A stretch of DNA of 52,254 nt from Clostridia bacterium (GTDB lineage Bacteria; Bacillota; Clostridia; Christensenellales; CAG-138), in assembly GCA_017394835.1 (NCBI GenBank), contig JAFPXD010000065.1, positions 1 to 52,254 on the forward strand, given 5' to 3'. Numbering within the stretch: the stretch's first letter is position 1; each line of letters starts with the position of its first letter. The notes under the pieces were generated by a model. That model was given only the letters and a program-made list of their open reading frames with translations. It was not told where the DNA came from and made no database searches. Made by a program: the position numbers and the translations under genes. Below, one piece after another: positions 42,505-50,357 of the stretch.

Positions 42505-43626
42505 TTAGCCCTTTACGGCTCCGCCCGTGACGCCTTCCACGTAATAGCGCTGCAGCAGCATGAACAGTATCGTGACGGGCAATGCGACCACGACGCCGCC
42601 TGCGCAGAACGTGGTGTACATGGAATCGATCTGATCCTTTGAAAGCCAGGTGTTCAAGCCGACCGCAACGTTCATGCCTATGGGATTGTTGAGCGAGATA
42701 TAGCGTGCGAACACGAAATCCGCCCAAGGCGCCATGAACGCCGTCAGTATCGTATAGATGATTATGGGCTTGGAAAGCGGCAGGATTATCTTGAAGAGCA
42801 CCTGCGCCCTCGTAGCGCCGTCCATACGCGCCGCTTCGTCAAGGGACTTGGGGATCGTATCGAAGAAGCCCTTCGATATGTAGTAGCCCATGCCGGAGGA
42901 GGCGATATAAACGAGGATCAGTCCGGGTACGGCGTTTGCCTGAGTCATACCGAGGTCCTTCAGAACGCGGTAGAGGATTATCATGGAGAGCATGCCGGGG
43001 AACATTCCGAGTATCAGCATGAACTGCATGAGAGGCTTGCGGAGCTTGAAGCGGAACCTCGATAACACGTAGCTCATGCACAGCACTATGACCGTCTGGA
43101 GCACGGCGCATGCTATCGCGATTATGAACGTGTTGAGGTACCACCTCGGGAAATTGGTATTTAGGAGGTTCTTGTAATTGGCCAATCCCCACTGCTGGGG
43201 AACAATGTAGCCGACGGGGGAGGTGCTCTCTACTCTGAAGCTCTGCAGGATTATGCAGATGAACGGGATGAGCCATATCACGCTGATGATCACGAGCAGC
43301 ACATAAATGAAGGTGTTTGAAAGCGCCCTCTTGGCCTTTATGCCCATGCTGCGGTCCAGCGAGGAAGCGGCAGCGCGGTCGCCCGATTCAACAAGAGCGT
43401 TGTACCTTGATACGCGGAGCAGGCTCGTAATACCCACGACGATCACCGCAAGCCCGCCCAGCGCGAGCAGAGCGGCAAGTATGTAGAACACCACGCCTCG
43501 TCCTGTGAGGGCGGTGAGCTTATAATAATAACCGCCGCGCTTGAAGGCGAGATAACCGAGCGCCGCAATGAGCGCGCCGATCAGCATCTCAATAATGGGG
43601 GAGGTAAACTTTTTCTTATTCATCAT
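42505..43626 (-). CDS. Sugar importer permease (MalG-like) with N-terminal two-helix extension
   Basis: The 373-residue protein has a normal MalG-like core of about 280 residues with the EAA loop SLDEAARMDGATRAQVLFKI. Before it comes an N-terminal extension of about 90 residues with two extra helices (SPIIEMLIGALIAALGYLAF and VVFYILAALLALGGLAVIVV) and the motif RYNALVESG. The same kind of extension is found in the MalF-like partner. The start overlaps the partner's stop by four bases. Substrate class: oligosaccharide. Confidence 0.93.
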   Translation of the reverse strand: MMNKKKFTSPIIEMLIGALIAALGYLAFKRGGYYYKLTALTGRGVVFYILAALLALGGLAVIVVGITSLLRVSRYNALVESGDRAAASSLDRSMGIKAKRALSNTFIYVLLVIISVIWLIPFICIILQSFRVESTSPVGYIVPQQWGLANYKNLLNTNFPRWYLNTFIIAIACAVLQTVIVLCMSYVLSRFRFKLRKPLMQFMLILGMFPGMLSMIILYRVLKDLGMTQANAVPGLILVYIASSGMGYYISKGFFDTIPKSLDEAARMDGATRAQVLFKIILPLSKPIIIYTILTAFMAPWADFVFARYISLNNPIGMNVAVGLNTWLSKDQIDSMYTTFCAGGVVVALPVTILFMLLQRYYVEGVTGGAVKG

Positions 43627-45341
43627 TGGAAATCCTCCTCATTCTTGATCGAGGGCAGCAGATTGTAAACGATGAGCGAGATCACCGCAACTACGGCGAA
43701 TACCATGATACCTATTACGGATGCCATGTAGTACTGCGCCTCCGCGCCCGTTGCTATCTTGAAGAGCCACGTGATGAGCAGATCCGTATAACCGACCGTA
43801 CCTGCCGCCGTCGAAGCCGCCGAATTTGCCGGGGCGCCGCCCGTCAGCAGGTATATGACGTTGAAGTTGTTCATATTACCCGTAAAGCTCGTCAGGAGGT
43901 AAGGCCCGGTTATGAACAGCATGTAGGGAAGGGTGATCTTCCTGTACTGCTGCCAGGGGCTCGCGCCGTCGATCTTGGCGGATTCGTAAAGATCCGCGGG
44001 TATGTTCATCAGTATGCCCGTCGAAATGAGCATCATGTAGGGGATGCCGATCCAGATATTGATGAGGATGACCATTACCCTTGCGAGCGTGGGATCCTCC
44101 CAGAAGGGGATCGGTTTGGATTTGTCTATTATCTTGAGCGCTATCAGCGTTCCGTTCACTATGCCGTTTTTGGCGAACATCTTCGAAACGTACAGCAGTG
44201 AGATGAACTGGGGGATCGCGATGGTCATGACGAGGATCGTCCTCCACACCTTCTTGAAGTGGATGCCCTTCTTGTTTATCATCATTGCAACGAACATTCC
44301 GAGGAAGTAGTTGGTAAACGTGGCAAAGAACGCCCAAATGAGAGTCCAAGTCAGTATCTCGCCGAAGGTCGCCGCATAGGACTGGCCGCCGCCTACAGCC
44401 TTCCACGAGAGCATGGTGTTGAAGTTTTTAAGCCCCACCCATGTGAAGAGGTTGTTGTAATAGCCGTCGTGCGCGCCGTCGTAATTGGTGAAGGCGACGA
44501 GTATCATGAATATGATGGGCAGCACCGTGAAAATGATAATGCCCGTCAAAGGGAGCGCAAGGAGCGTCGCATGGAACTTATCGTCAACGAGGGAACGAAG
44601 GTCGTCCTTGCCGCTCTTTAAGGGCTTGCCGGACCTCAGTATCTCCTCGGAGATCTTGTTCTGCTTGACGTTCAGTCTCCAGGTGTAGATGAATGCGATT
44701 ATGAAGAATATGGTGAGCACGCCGTAAAGCAGTATTTTGAACGAGTTATCGTTATACTGGGAGACGTACTGATCGAGCACCTCGTTATAAACGACGGAGG
44801 GGCCCTTCGTGCCGAGCGTGGGCAGAAGCGAAAGCCAGTGCACGCCGGCGAATATCATATAGACTATGAATACGATCTCGAACAGAAGGAACAGTATGCC
44901 GCGGAGCACCTGCCCCCTTGCGATGGAGCCGAAGCCCATTACGAGGAAGGAAAGCTTCGTTTTCCAATCGCCGTTTCTGAAGGTCTGAACGATATCCTTG
45001 AATTCGTTTGCAACGGCCTTGCCCGCGTTTGCGAACCAAGCGCCGATCTTTTTGAAAAAATCGCCGATCGTGGCGTGCTTGACCTTTTTGACCTGCATGC
45101 CGCTGTTAGTGACCATCCTGTTGAAATGCAGCGAACGAACAAGCTCGGCAATGCCGGAAATAAGCAGCACCGCTCCGGCTATCAGAGTGATTATGCTCCA
45201 GATCACGTCCTTCGCCTTGGCCGTGCCGATCTTATTGATCCAAGGATCGACAAGCTTTGCGGCGAAAATGCAGAATACCGCGGCAAGTATTAGCCCCAGC
45301 ACTATGCGCGCGATCGGAGATACAATGCTTTTTTTACTCAT
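43623..45341 (-). CDS. Sugar importer permease (MalF-like), long form
   Basis: The 572-residue protein has the MalF core with the EAA loop DLYESAKIDGASPWQQYRKI near residue 470. It is extended at the N-terminus by a two-helix unit like that of the MalG-like protein (SPIARIVLGLILAAVFCIF, then ITLIAGAVLLISGIAELV and HFNRMVTNSG). A further cytoplasmic segment and membrane helices follow before the core. AGGAGG precedes the ATG at 45341 (the upstream ATG is less well placed). A terminator-like hairpin separates it from the binding-protein gene. Confidence 0.93.
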   Translation of the reverse strand: MSKKSIVSPIARIVLGLILAAVFCIFAAKLVDPWINKIGTAKAKDVIWSIITLIAGAVLLISGIAELVRSLHFNRMVTNSGMQVKKVKHATIGDFFKKIGAWFANAGKAVANEFKDIVQTFRNGDWKTKLSFLVMGFGSIARGQVLRGILFLLFEIVFIVYMIFAGVHWLSLLPTLGTKGPSVVYNEVLDQYVSQYNDNSFKILLYGVLTIFFIIAFIYTWRLNVKQNKISEEILRSGKPLKSGKDDLRSLVDDKFHATLLALPLTGIIIFTVLPIIFMILVAFTNYDGAHDGYYNNLFTWVGLKNFNTMLSWKAVGGGQSYAATFGEILTWTLIWAFFATFTNYFLGMFVAMMINKKGIHFKKVWRTILVMTIAIPQFISLLYVSKMFAKNGIVNGTLIALKIIDKSKPIPFWEDPTLARVMVILINIWIGIPYMMLISTGILMNIPADLYESAKIDGASPWQQYRKITLPYMLFITGPYLLTSFTGNMNNFNVIYLLTGGAPANSAASTAAGTVGYTDLLITWLFKIATGAEAQYYMASVIGIMVFAVVAVISLIVYNLLPSIKNEEDFQ

Positions 45342-45377
45342 AAAATATTGGACCTCCTCCAAGCTGATGTTGCGATA

Positions 45378-45415
45378 GAAAAAGCGGTCGGAGCCTTTTT
45401 ATCGGCTCCGACCGC
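45378..45415 (-). terminator. Intercistronic hairpin after the binding-protein gene
   Basis: GCGGTCGGAGCC pairs with GGCTCCGACCGC, followed on the minus strand by T5C. Partial termination here would give more binding protein than permease, as is common for such operons. Confidence 0.85.
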
Positions 45416-45480
45416 GATCATTTCAGAACCGATCCGCGCCGGTATTGCATTCAGACGCGGGGATCCGGAAACGGTTGGGA

Positions 45481-47055
45481 TCAGTTGGCGGTGATGGTGA
45501 TCTCCTTGGTGGCAAGGTTGCAGGTAACGGTGTAGTTGCCGGGAGCCGCAAAGATGATGTTGTTATCACCGTTGTCGGCGGGATCGACGACCTTCATGAG
45601 GTCGGCGCCGGTGGTGACCTGAGCATAACCGAGATCGGTATCCCAGGAACCGTTCTTGACGATACGGCCGCCCATGTAATCGCTCTCGGGAACGTCGAGG
45701 GTGATGGTGAGCATATCGCCGTCAGCGGTCATAACGTAGTTGGGGGAATCCTCGGCGGTGTTCTTCCAATCGCACCAGGCGCCAACGAATACGTAATCGT
45801 TGGACTTGAGGGTATCGAAGATACCGTTCAGCCTTGCGGCATAGCCTTCGATGGCAGCCTTGAGGCCGGCTTCGTCGGTCGCGTTCTTAACGTCGTCGCC
45901 GATGACCTTCGCTACATCCCACCATGCATCGGGGATCTGGCCCTGAGGTACGGAGTGAGCGTTCTGCATGAACAGAGCGGCAAGACCGGGGTTGGCCTGG
46001 ACGGCTTCGGAAGCCTGGTCCTTCTTGTTGGCGGGGCCCCAGTTGAGGGTCTCGAAGCGCTCCATCTGGCGGGCCTCGTCAGTCAGATACTGAGCGAGCT
46101 TGTGGAGAGCGGCGGCCTTCTTGGCGTCGGTCTGGGGCTTTACGCCCAGGAGTTTGCAGCCGTTGTAGGAACCGAGGTGATACTCCTTGCCGTCAACGGT
46201 GAAGGAGGGAAGATCGGTAGCGCCCATGTTGTCGCCGAGGGCGGCCTTGACGTCATCGTATGCCCAGGTACCGGTCACAACGATGGCGGCGCCGGAAGCG
46301 AACTCGGAAGCCTGAGAGGAGCTCAGATGAGCGGGGGACTTGACGAGCTTCTCCATACCCTTTACGGCGATGAGGCCGTTGTCGGAATTGAAGGTATCGT
46401 TGACTTCGGTGAACTGACCGTCGTTATCGGTGACCCACTCGGACTTACAGCCGGTCGCAAAGAAGAAGGAAGCGAGATACCAGGCGGAAGTTTGCATTTC
46501 GAAAGCGAAATACTTGCCGGCGTTCTCACAGTCCTCGATCAGCTTCTCCATGGAGTCGAGGTCGGCCTCGGGGATGACGGACTTATCATAGTACATGAAG
46601 TAGCCGTTATCGGAGGTGAGGGGGTAGGCGTAGAGATCCTCGCCCGCGGAAGCGGCGGCAACGACGCCTTCGTCATTGGCTTCCTTAACGGTCTGGGCAG
46701 CGCCGGAGCCGAGCTTGGAAAGAGCGGCGGCCTTGACGAGCCTTGCGAACTGGTCCTGAGCGAAGAAGTAGATATCGCCGCCGGCCTCAACGTCGGTGAT
46801 CATGTTCGTAGCGGCGTCAGCCTCGGAAGTGGGCTGGATCTCCGCGGTGAACTTGACGCCGAATTCGTTGTTGGCGTTGAAGTCGTCGATCTGCTTCTTG
46901 GTGAGATCGACAGCCGCCTGGGGTACCCAAACGGTGATCTTGTACTCACCGGCAATGTCGCCGGTCTGGTCGCCGGGCTGATCGCCGGGCTTCTTACAAG
47001 CCGCAAGAGCGAAGACCATGACGAGAACCAGCATGATGCTTAAAAACTTTTTCAT
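45481..47055 (-). CDS. Sugar-binding lipoprotein (MalE-like) with C-terminal SusE/X25-like domain
   Basis: The 524-residue protein starts with a lipoprotein signal (VFALAACKK). Residues about 35-415 match a type I extracellular solute-binding protein of the maltodextrin/cyclodextrin kind, as in YDKSVIPEADLDSMEKLIE and GTWAYDDVKAALGDNMG. The last 100 residues form a separate all-beta unit (YVMTADGDMLTITLDVP, GGRIVKNGSWDTDLGY, NYTVTCNLATKEITI) like the SusE/SusF or X25 starch-binding modules. The extra domain is unusual and suggests a second glycan contact at the cell surface. The gene heads the importer operon. Confidence 0.9.
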   Translation of the reverse strand: MKKFLSIMLVLVMVFALAACKKPGDQPGDQTGDIAGEYKITVWVPQAAVDLTKKQIDDFNANNEFGVKFTAEIQPTSEADAATNMITDVEAGGDIYFFAQDQFARLVKAAALSKLGSGAAQTVKEANDEGVVAAASAGEDLYAYPLTSDNGYFMYYDKSVIPEADLDSMEKLIEDCENAGKYFAFEMQTSAWYLASFFFATGCKSEWVTDNDGQFTEVNDTFNSDNGLIAVKGMEKLVKSPAHLSSSQASEFASGAAIVVTGTWAYDDVKAALGDNMGATDLPSFTVDGKEYHLGSYNGCKLLGVKPQTDAKKAAALHKLAQYLTDEARQMERFETLNWGPANKKDQASEAVQANPGLAALFMQNAHSVPQGQIPDAWWDVAKVIGDDVKNATDEAGLKAAIEGYAARLNGIFDTLKSNDYVFVGAWCDWKNTAEDSPNYVMTADGDMLTITLDVPESDYMGGRIVKNGSWDTDLGYAQVTTGADLMKVVDPADNGDNNIIFAAPGNYTVTCNLATKEITITAN

Positions 47056-47159
47056 TTCAGTATCCTCCTATAGAATTTTAATGAAAAACTTCTTCAAAAG
47101 GGAACCCTCCGCCCAAAACGGGGGAGGGACGCAGGGAACGCACTTCCCCTTCATGCAGT

Positions 47160-47211
47160 ATAATACTCTTTTTCGCAGAGTTTGTCAATAATATAATTCG
47201 GTGAATTATAT
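47160..47211 (-). promoter_or_regulatory. Promoter and perfect palindrome of the sugar importer operon
   Basis: TTGACA (47183-47188) and TATTAT (47160-47165), spacer 17. Just upstream, ATATAATTC-GGT-GAATTATAT (47191-47211) is a perfect nine-base inverted repeat, placed like an activator site or an upstream operator. No regulator gene for it lies in the window. Confidence 0.75.
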
Positions 47212-47240
47212 GAAATGATAAGCCGAATATATACAACTCC

Positions 47241-49226
47241 TCAGTGCGAGGAGTTCACGGCGGCTTCGTCTATCTTTCCCCACGCGCCGCTGCCTTCGCC
47301 TTCGCACTTGACAGAAACGCCCACGGTGAGAACGCTCCCTTCGGGGATCTCTATCCCGTCTATGAGCGCCGTATCCCAATTCCCGTAGCTCGTGATCACG
47401 AGCGGCGCGCGGCCGGCCTCGATCCCATCGACGAGCGCATAAGCATAGATCTCAGCAGCCCCGCAGTCCCCGCCCATAATGGAAACGGTAAAGCTGTATT
47501 TTCCCGCGGGCAGAGCCGTGACGTCCTGCTCAAGCGAAAAATCGACCGAATTCCTTTTTGAAGACCAGAAATGGAAGTGCCAAGTGCCCGAAAGCGAATC
47601 GGTCGCCTTGTTTTCTACGTAAAGCTCGGAGGCGGAGCCCCTTTCCGTGACCCGCCAGGGCTCGAGCCTGCCCGATTCGAAGCCGCTGTTTTCCAGATAA
47701 TTGAAAGCGACGGTGCGGATAGTGCATTTGACGGCGAACCCGCCCTCGGCAGCGCCGTTTACGGTATAGACGGCAGGGCCTCCGGCGCTCATCTGGGCAA
47801 GGCGCTCCGCGGAAACATCCCAAACGACGGGCAGCGCGATGCGTGAATTATCGGTCATAACGGCCGCGACGGTTTGCGGCAGCGCTATTTCGGAGCCGAG
47901 ATCGACGGTGAGCTCAACGTCTTCCACGGCGTCGGGGGTAGGGGAGACGTCGTTCCCGTACCGCACGAGATTGAACACGCGGAGCGATTCCAGGGGCTTC
48001 CCGTCGGGCGCGAACATCGCCTGATTATCGACCGCGCATCCGCCGTAGTATTTGCCCGCGTCCTCGGGATCGTAGGATGCGGCATAGCTCGAAGCCCAGC
48101 CGGAGCCGTATTTTTCCCAAAGCTCATGGTTCTTTTCCCACGATTCCGTGCCGACGGTTATCCATGTCCCCTCCCAATAGACGACGCCTATCCCGTTTTC
48201 CATACCGTTCACAACGGTATCTATAACGTCGCGCACGCAGTTTGCCTGCCCGTGCACGGTGAAGGGGTAGGGCTTTACGCTCTCGCCCGCGGATATGGTG
48301 TTGCCGGAAAAATCACTGTCCTCGCCCGTGTAGGCGTAGGAGGTCTCCATCACCATTACCTTCTTATTATAAGAACGGCCGATATTGTTCAGCACCTCGC
48401 CGAGGTTTTCGAGCGTGCCGTGCCAGTATGGGTAGTAGGAGGAGGCGAAAACATCGTAATCGACCCCGTATTCATTCAGCGAAGCCGCGTAATTAGCATA
48501 GCTCGAAGCCTTTTCGGGGTTTGCGAAATGCACCGCGGTAAGCGCCTTGGGAAATACCTCGCGGCAGGCCTCGCAGCCTGCCTGGATTATGCGGCAGATG
48601 CTTTCCCATGAGCTCTCGCCGCAGAGCTTCCCGTTGGTCTCGTTGCCTATCTGCACCATGCGGACCGAAACTCCCGCCTTTTTGAGCGCCTTCAGCGATT
48701 CCTTAACGAAGCGCTTGGTCTCTTTCGCCTTGCTTTCTGCGTCGAGCTCCGCCCAAGCCTTGGGCGCGAACTGCTTGCCGGGATCGGCCCAAAAATCCGA
48801 AAGGTGAAAATCCACAAGCAGGCTCATCCCGTATTGAGTCGCGCGGCGGCCTATCATGACGGCGTTGTTTATATCGCAGTTGCCGCCGCCGTAGCCCCGG
48901 CCCTCGGGGTCGAACGGGTCGTTCCACACCCTCACGCGGATGGTGTTCAATCCCGCTTCGGCAAGGGTCTTGAAAACGTCCTGCTCCTGCCCGTCAAAGC
49001 CGAAATACTTGACTCCGCTGTTCTCCTCCGCGATAACGGAGGAGGCGTCCATCCCCATTATGAAATCCTCGGGGAGGTTTTCGACCTTCCGAACGCAGAG
49101 CGTGCTGCCCTCTATTTTGGAGCTCGGCACGGCGTTTTCGATCTCGATCTTCTGCCCCGCGCATGAGCAGAGCGAGGCCGCCGTTAAGCATGCGGCGGCG
49201 AGCGCAATTCCTCTTCTAATCCTCAT
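47241..49226 (-). CDS. ganB: GH53 arabinogalactan endo-beta-1,4-galactanase lipoprotein
   Basis: The 661-residue protein has a signal peptide with lipobox SLCSC, a GH53 catalytic domain (about 53-390), a Big_4-type immunoglobulin-like domain (about 425-500) and a C-terminal beta-sandwich of about 150 residues resembling the galactan-binding CBM61. Catalytic glutamates are visible in MVQIGNETNG (acid/base) and VMVMETSYAY (nucleophile). The N-terminal FIMGMDASSV and TIRVRVWNDP are GH53 signatures. The enzyme cuts beta-1,4-galactan of plant pectin outside the cell. It is the last gene of a three-gene operon with two unknown membrane proteins. An inverted repeat over its stop codon (47235-47255) may act as a weak terminator. 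Confidence 0.93.
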   Translation of the reverse strand: MRIRRGIALAAACLTAASLCSCAGQKIEIENAVPSSKIEGSTLCVRKVENLPEDFIMGMDASSVIAEENSGVKYFGFDGQEQDVFKTLAEAGLNTIRVRVWNDPFDPEGRGYGGGNCDINNAVMIGRRATQYGMSLLVDFHLSDFWADPGKQFAPKAWAELDAESKAKETKRFVKESLKALKKAGVSVRMVQIGNETNGKLCGESSWESICRIIQAGCEACREVFPKALTAVHFANPEKASSYANYAASLNEYGVDYDVFASSYYPYWHGTLENLGEVLNNIGRSYNKKVMVMETSYAYTGEDSDFSGNTISAGESVKPYPFTVHGQANCVRDVIDTVVNGMENGIGVVYWEGTWITVGTESWEKNHELWEKYGSGWASSYAASYDPEDAGKYYGGCAVDNQAMFAPDGKPLESLRVFNLVRYGNDVSPTPDAVEDVELTVDLGSEIALPQTVAAVMTDNSRIALPVVWDVSAERLAQMSAGGPAVYTVNGAAEGGFAVKCTIRTVAFNYLENSGFESGRLEPWRVTERGSASELYVENKATDSLSGTWHFHFWSSKRNSVDFSLEQDVTALPAGKYSFTVSIMGGDCGAAEIYAYALVDGIEAGRAPLVITSYGNWDTALIDGIEIPEGSVLTVGVSVKCEGEGSGAWGKIDEAAVNSSH

Positions 49227-49749
49227 GGGTCCCCTCCTTCAGGTCCAGCAGTATCCTTGCGACCTCGAAGGCCGCGTTATCGTATTTGCCCGTATGGACT
49301 GAGCTTTTTGCAAAGCAGATGTAATGATCCCCGCCATCGGCAAACCCGATGAACTCCACGCATCCGCAAAAAGGCGCGCCGTAAGCGATCCCGTCCTTGA
49401 TGAACGCCCCCTCCGGAGCATCCTCGAGCGGCATAAGCAGCTCAAAGCAGTGTTCTATGTCGCTGCCCGTCATTATGAGGATATCCGCCTCCGCGGGCAG
49501 CCCGACTCCCATTATGTCATAGGCGAAAGGGTGGACCCGGATGGCCTTTATTCCTTCGGGAAGGCTTTTTTCGAGCTCCGCCTCCAACGCGCGGCTGCGT
49601 ACCTCGGGCGCGTTTATATATACGGCTACCTTCTTTTTTGCGGGCAGCTCGGTGGCGATATAATAGAACCACGTGAGCAGGAACGCACACGCCATGAGCA
49701 GAAAAACGTACCTGTGAAGATTGCGAAGGAGGGTCTTAATTATTCTCAT
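49216..49749 (-). CDS. Unknown single-TM protein upstream of the galactanase
   Basis: I do not recognise this 177-residue protein. It has one N-terminal membrane helix (residues 13-33, VFLLMACAFLLTWFYYIA). About 140 extracytoplasmic residues follow, with alternating strands and helices (KKVAVYINAPEV, ADILIMTGSDIEHCFELL, CVEFIGFADGGDHYICFAK). The ADILIMTGSD segment recalls periplasmic-binding-like folds. It overlaps the upstream unknown gene by 14 bases and GH53 by 11 bases, so all three are translated together. Confidence 0.75.
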   Translation of the reverse strand: MRIIKTLLRNLHRYVFLLMACAFLLTWFYYIATELPAKKKVAVYINAPEVRSRALEAELEKSLPEGIKAIRVHPFAYDIMGVGLPAEADILIMTGSDIEHCFELLMPLEDAPEGAFIKDGIAYGAPFCGCVEFIGFADGGDHYICFAKSSVHTGKYDNAAFEVARILLDLKEGTHED

Positions 49750-50236
49750 CTTCCACCTCGTAAGCCGCTATAAGGCCGTTTACGGCATGCACCCTTACGA
49801 CCCTTTCCGCGGGGAAGCGCTTCACGTTCTTTTCCCAAATGCTGAGCGGCGTATTTCCGCCCGTGCAGGAGACCCGCCTAAGAGCCGCGCCCCTTTTTAT
49901 TCGCAGGGGCTTTTCCGCAAGGGTGAAAGCGCCTTCGAAGACCTCCGCCGATCCCATACCCGAAAGCATCGCCTGCGCGTGCTTTACTTCCGCCGCAAGC
50001 TCGTCCGCCGCAAATATCCTTATGGTAAGGCAGATCCAGCCCCCCGCGACGGCGGAGGCTATCGAACGAAGGAGCTGAGCGGGGGAGCGCAGCCTGACAG
50101 CCCTTGCCATGAAAAGCGCGCAAAGAGCGAGCGCCGCCAGAGCGACGATCATCAAAACCGCGATCCATGCGCGCTTCTTCGCTTTCAGCCTTATAAGCTC
50201 CTCTTCGTCATACAGTTTTATAAGTTGTGTATCCAT
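49736..50236 (-). CDS. Unknown two-TM protein, first gene of the galactanase operon
   Basis: No family recognised. The 166 residues hold a short charged N-terminus, a pair of hydrophobic segments (about 24-45 and 62-78), and a soluble C-terminal half with a beta-rich pattern (GAFTLAEKPLRIKRGA, VVRVHAVNGLIAAYEVE). The ATG lies only six bases after a perfect TATAAT, and no ribosome site precedes it, so the transcript is probably leaderless. It is divergent from the amylase gene. Confidence 0.75.
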   Translation of the reverse strand: MDTQLIKLYDEEELIRLKAKKRAWIAVLMIVALAALALCALFMARAVRLRSPAQLLRSIASAVAGGWICLTIRIFAADELAAEVKHAQAMLSGMGSAEVFEGAFTLAEKPLRIKRGAALRRVSCTGGNTPLSIWEKNVKRFPAERVVRVHAVNGLIAAYEVEDENN

Positions 50237-50242
50237 GCCTCG

Positions 50243-50271
50243 ATTATACCATTTTCAAGCGCCGCGGGCAA
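50243..50271 (-). promoter_or_regulatory. Promoter of the galactanase operon, probably leaderless
   Basis: TTGCCC (50266-50271) and TATAAT (50243-50248), spacer 17. The start codon at 50236 follows six bases later. Confidence 0.65.
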
Positions 50272-50292
50272 GCAAAAAACGCGCATGCCCGC

Positions 50293-50320
50293 TTGACAAA
50301 ACGGCGCGGTATATTGTAAC
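50293..50320 (+). promoter_or_regulatory. Promoter of the amylase gene
   Basis: A consensus TTGACA (50293-50298) and TGTAAC (50315-50320), spacer 16, lie 37 bases before the start codon. Confidence 0.55.
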
Positions 50321-50357
50321 ATTGCGATATAGGGCACAGCTTATCGGAGGTGATCAA

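Noticed and set aside
45445..47043. 532-codon plus-strand frame opposite the sugar-binding protein
   Set aside because: It is an antisense shadow. The minus strand encodes a complete lipoprotein with promoter and operon context.
50109..50357. N-terminal extension of the amylase to 50109
   Set aside because: It would run through the divergent promoters and the other gene's 5' end. The start at 50358 has GGAGG and a lipoprotein signal.
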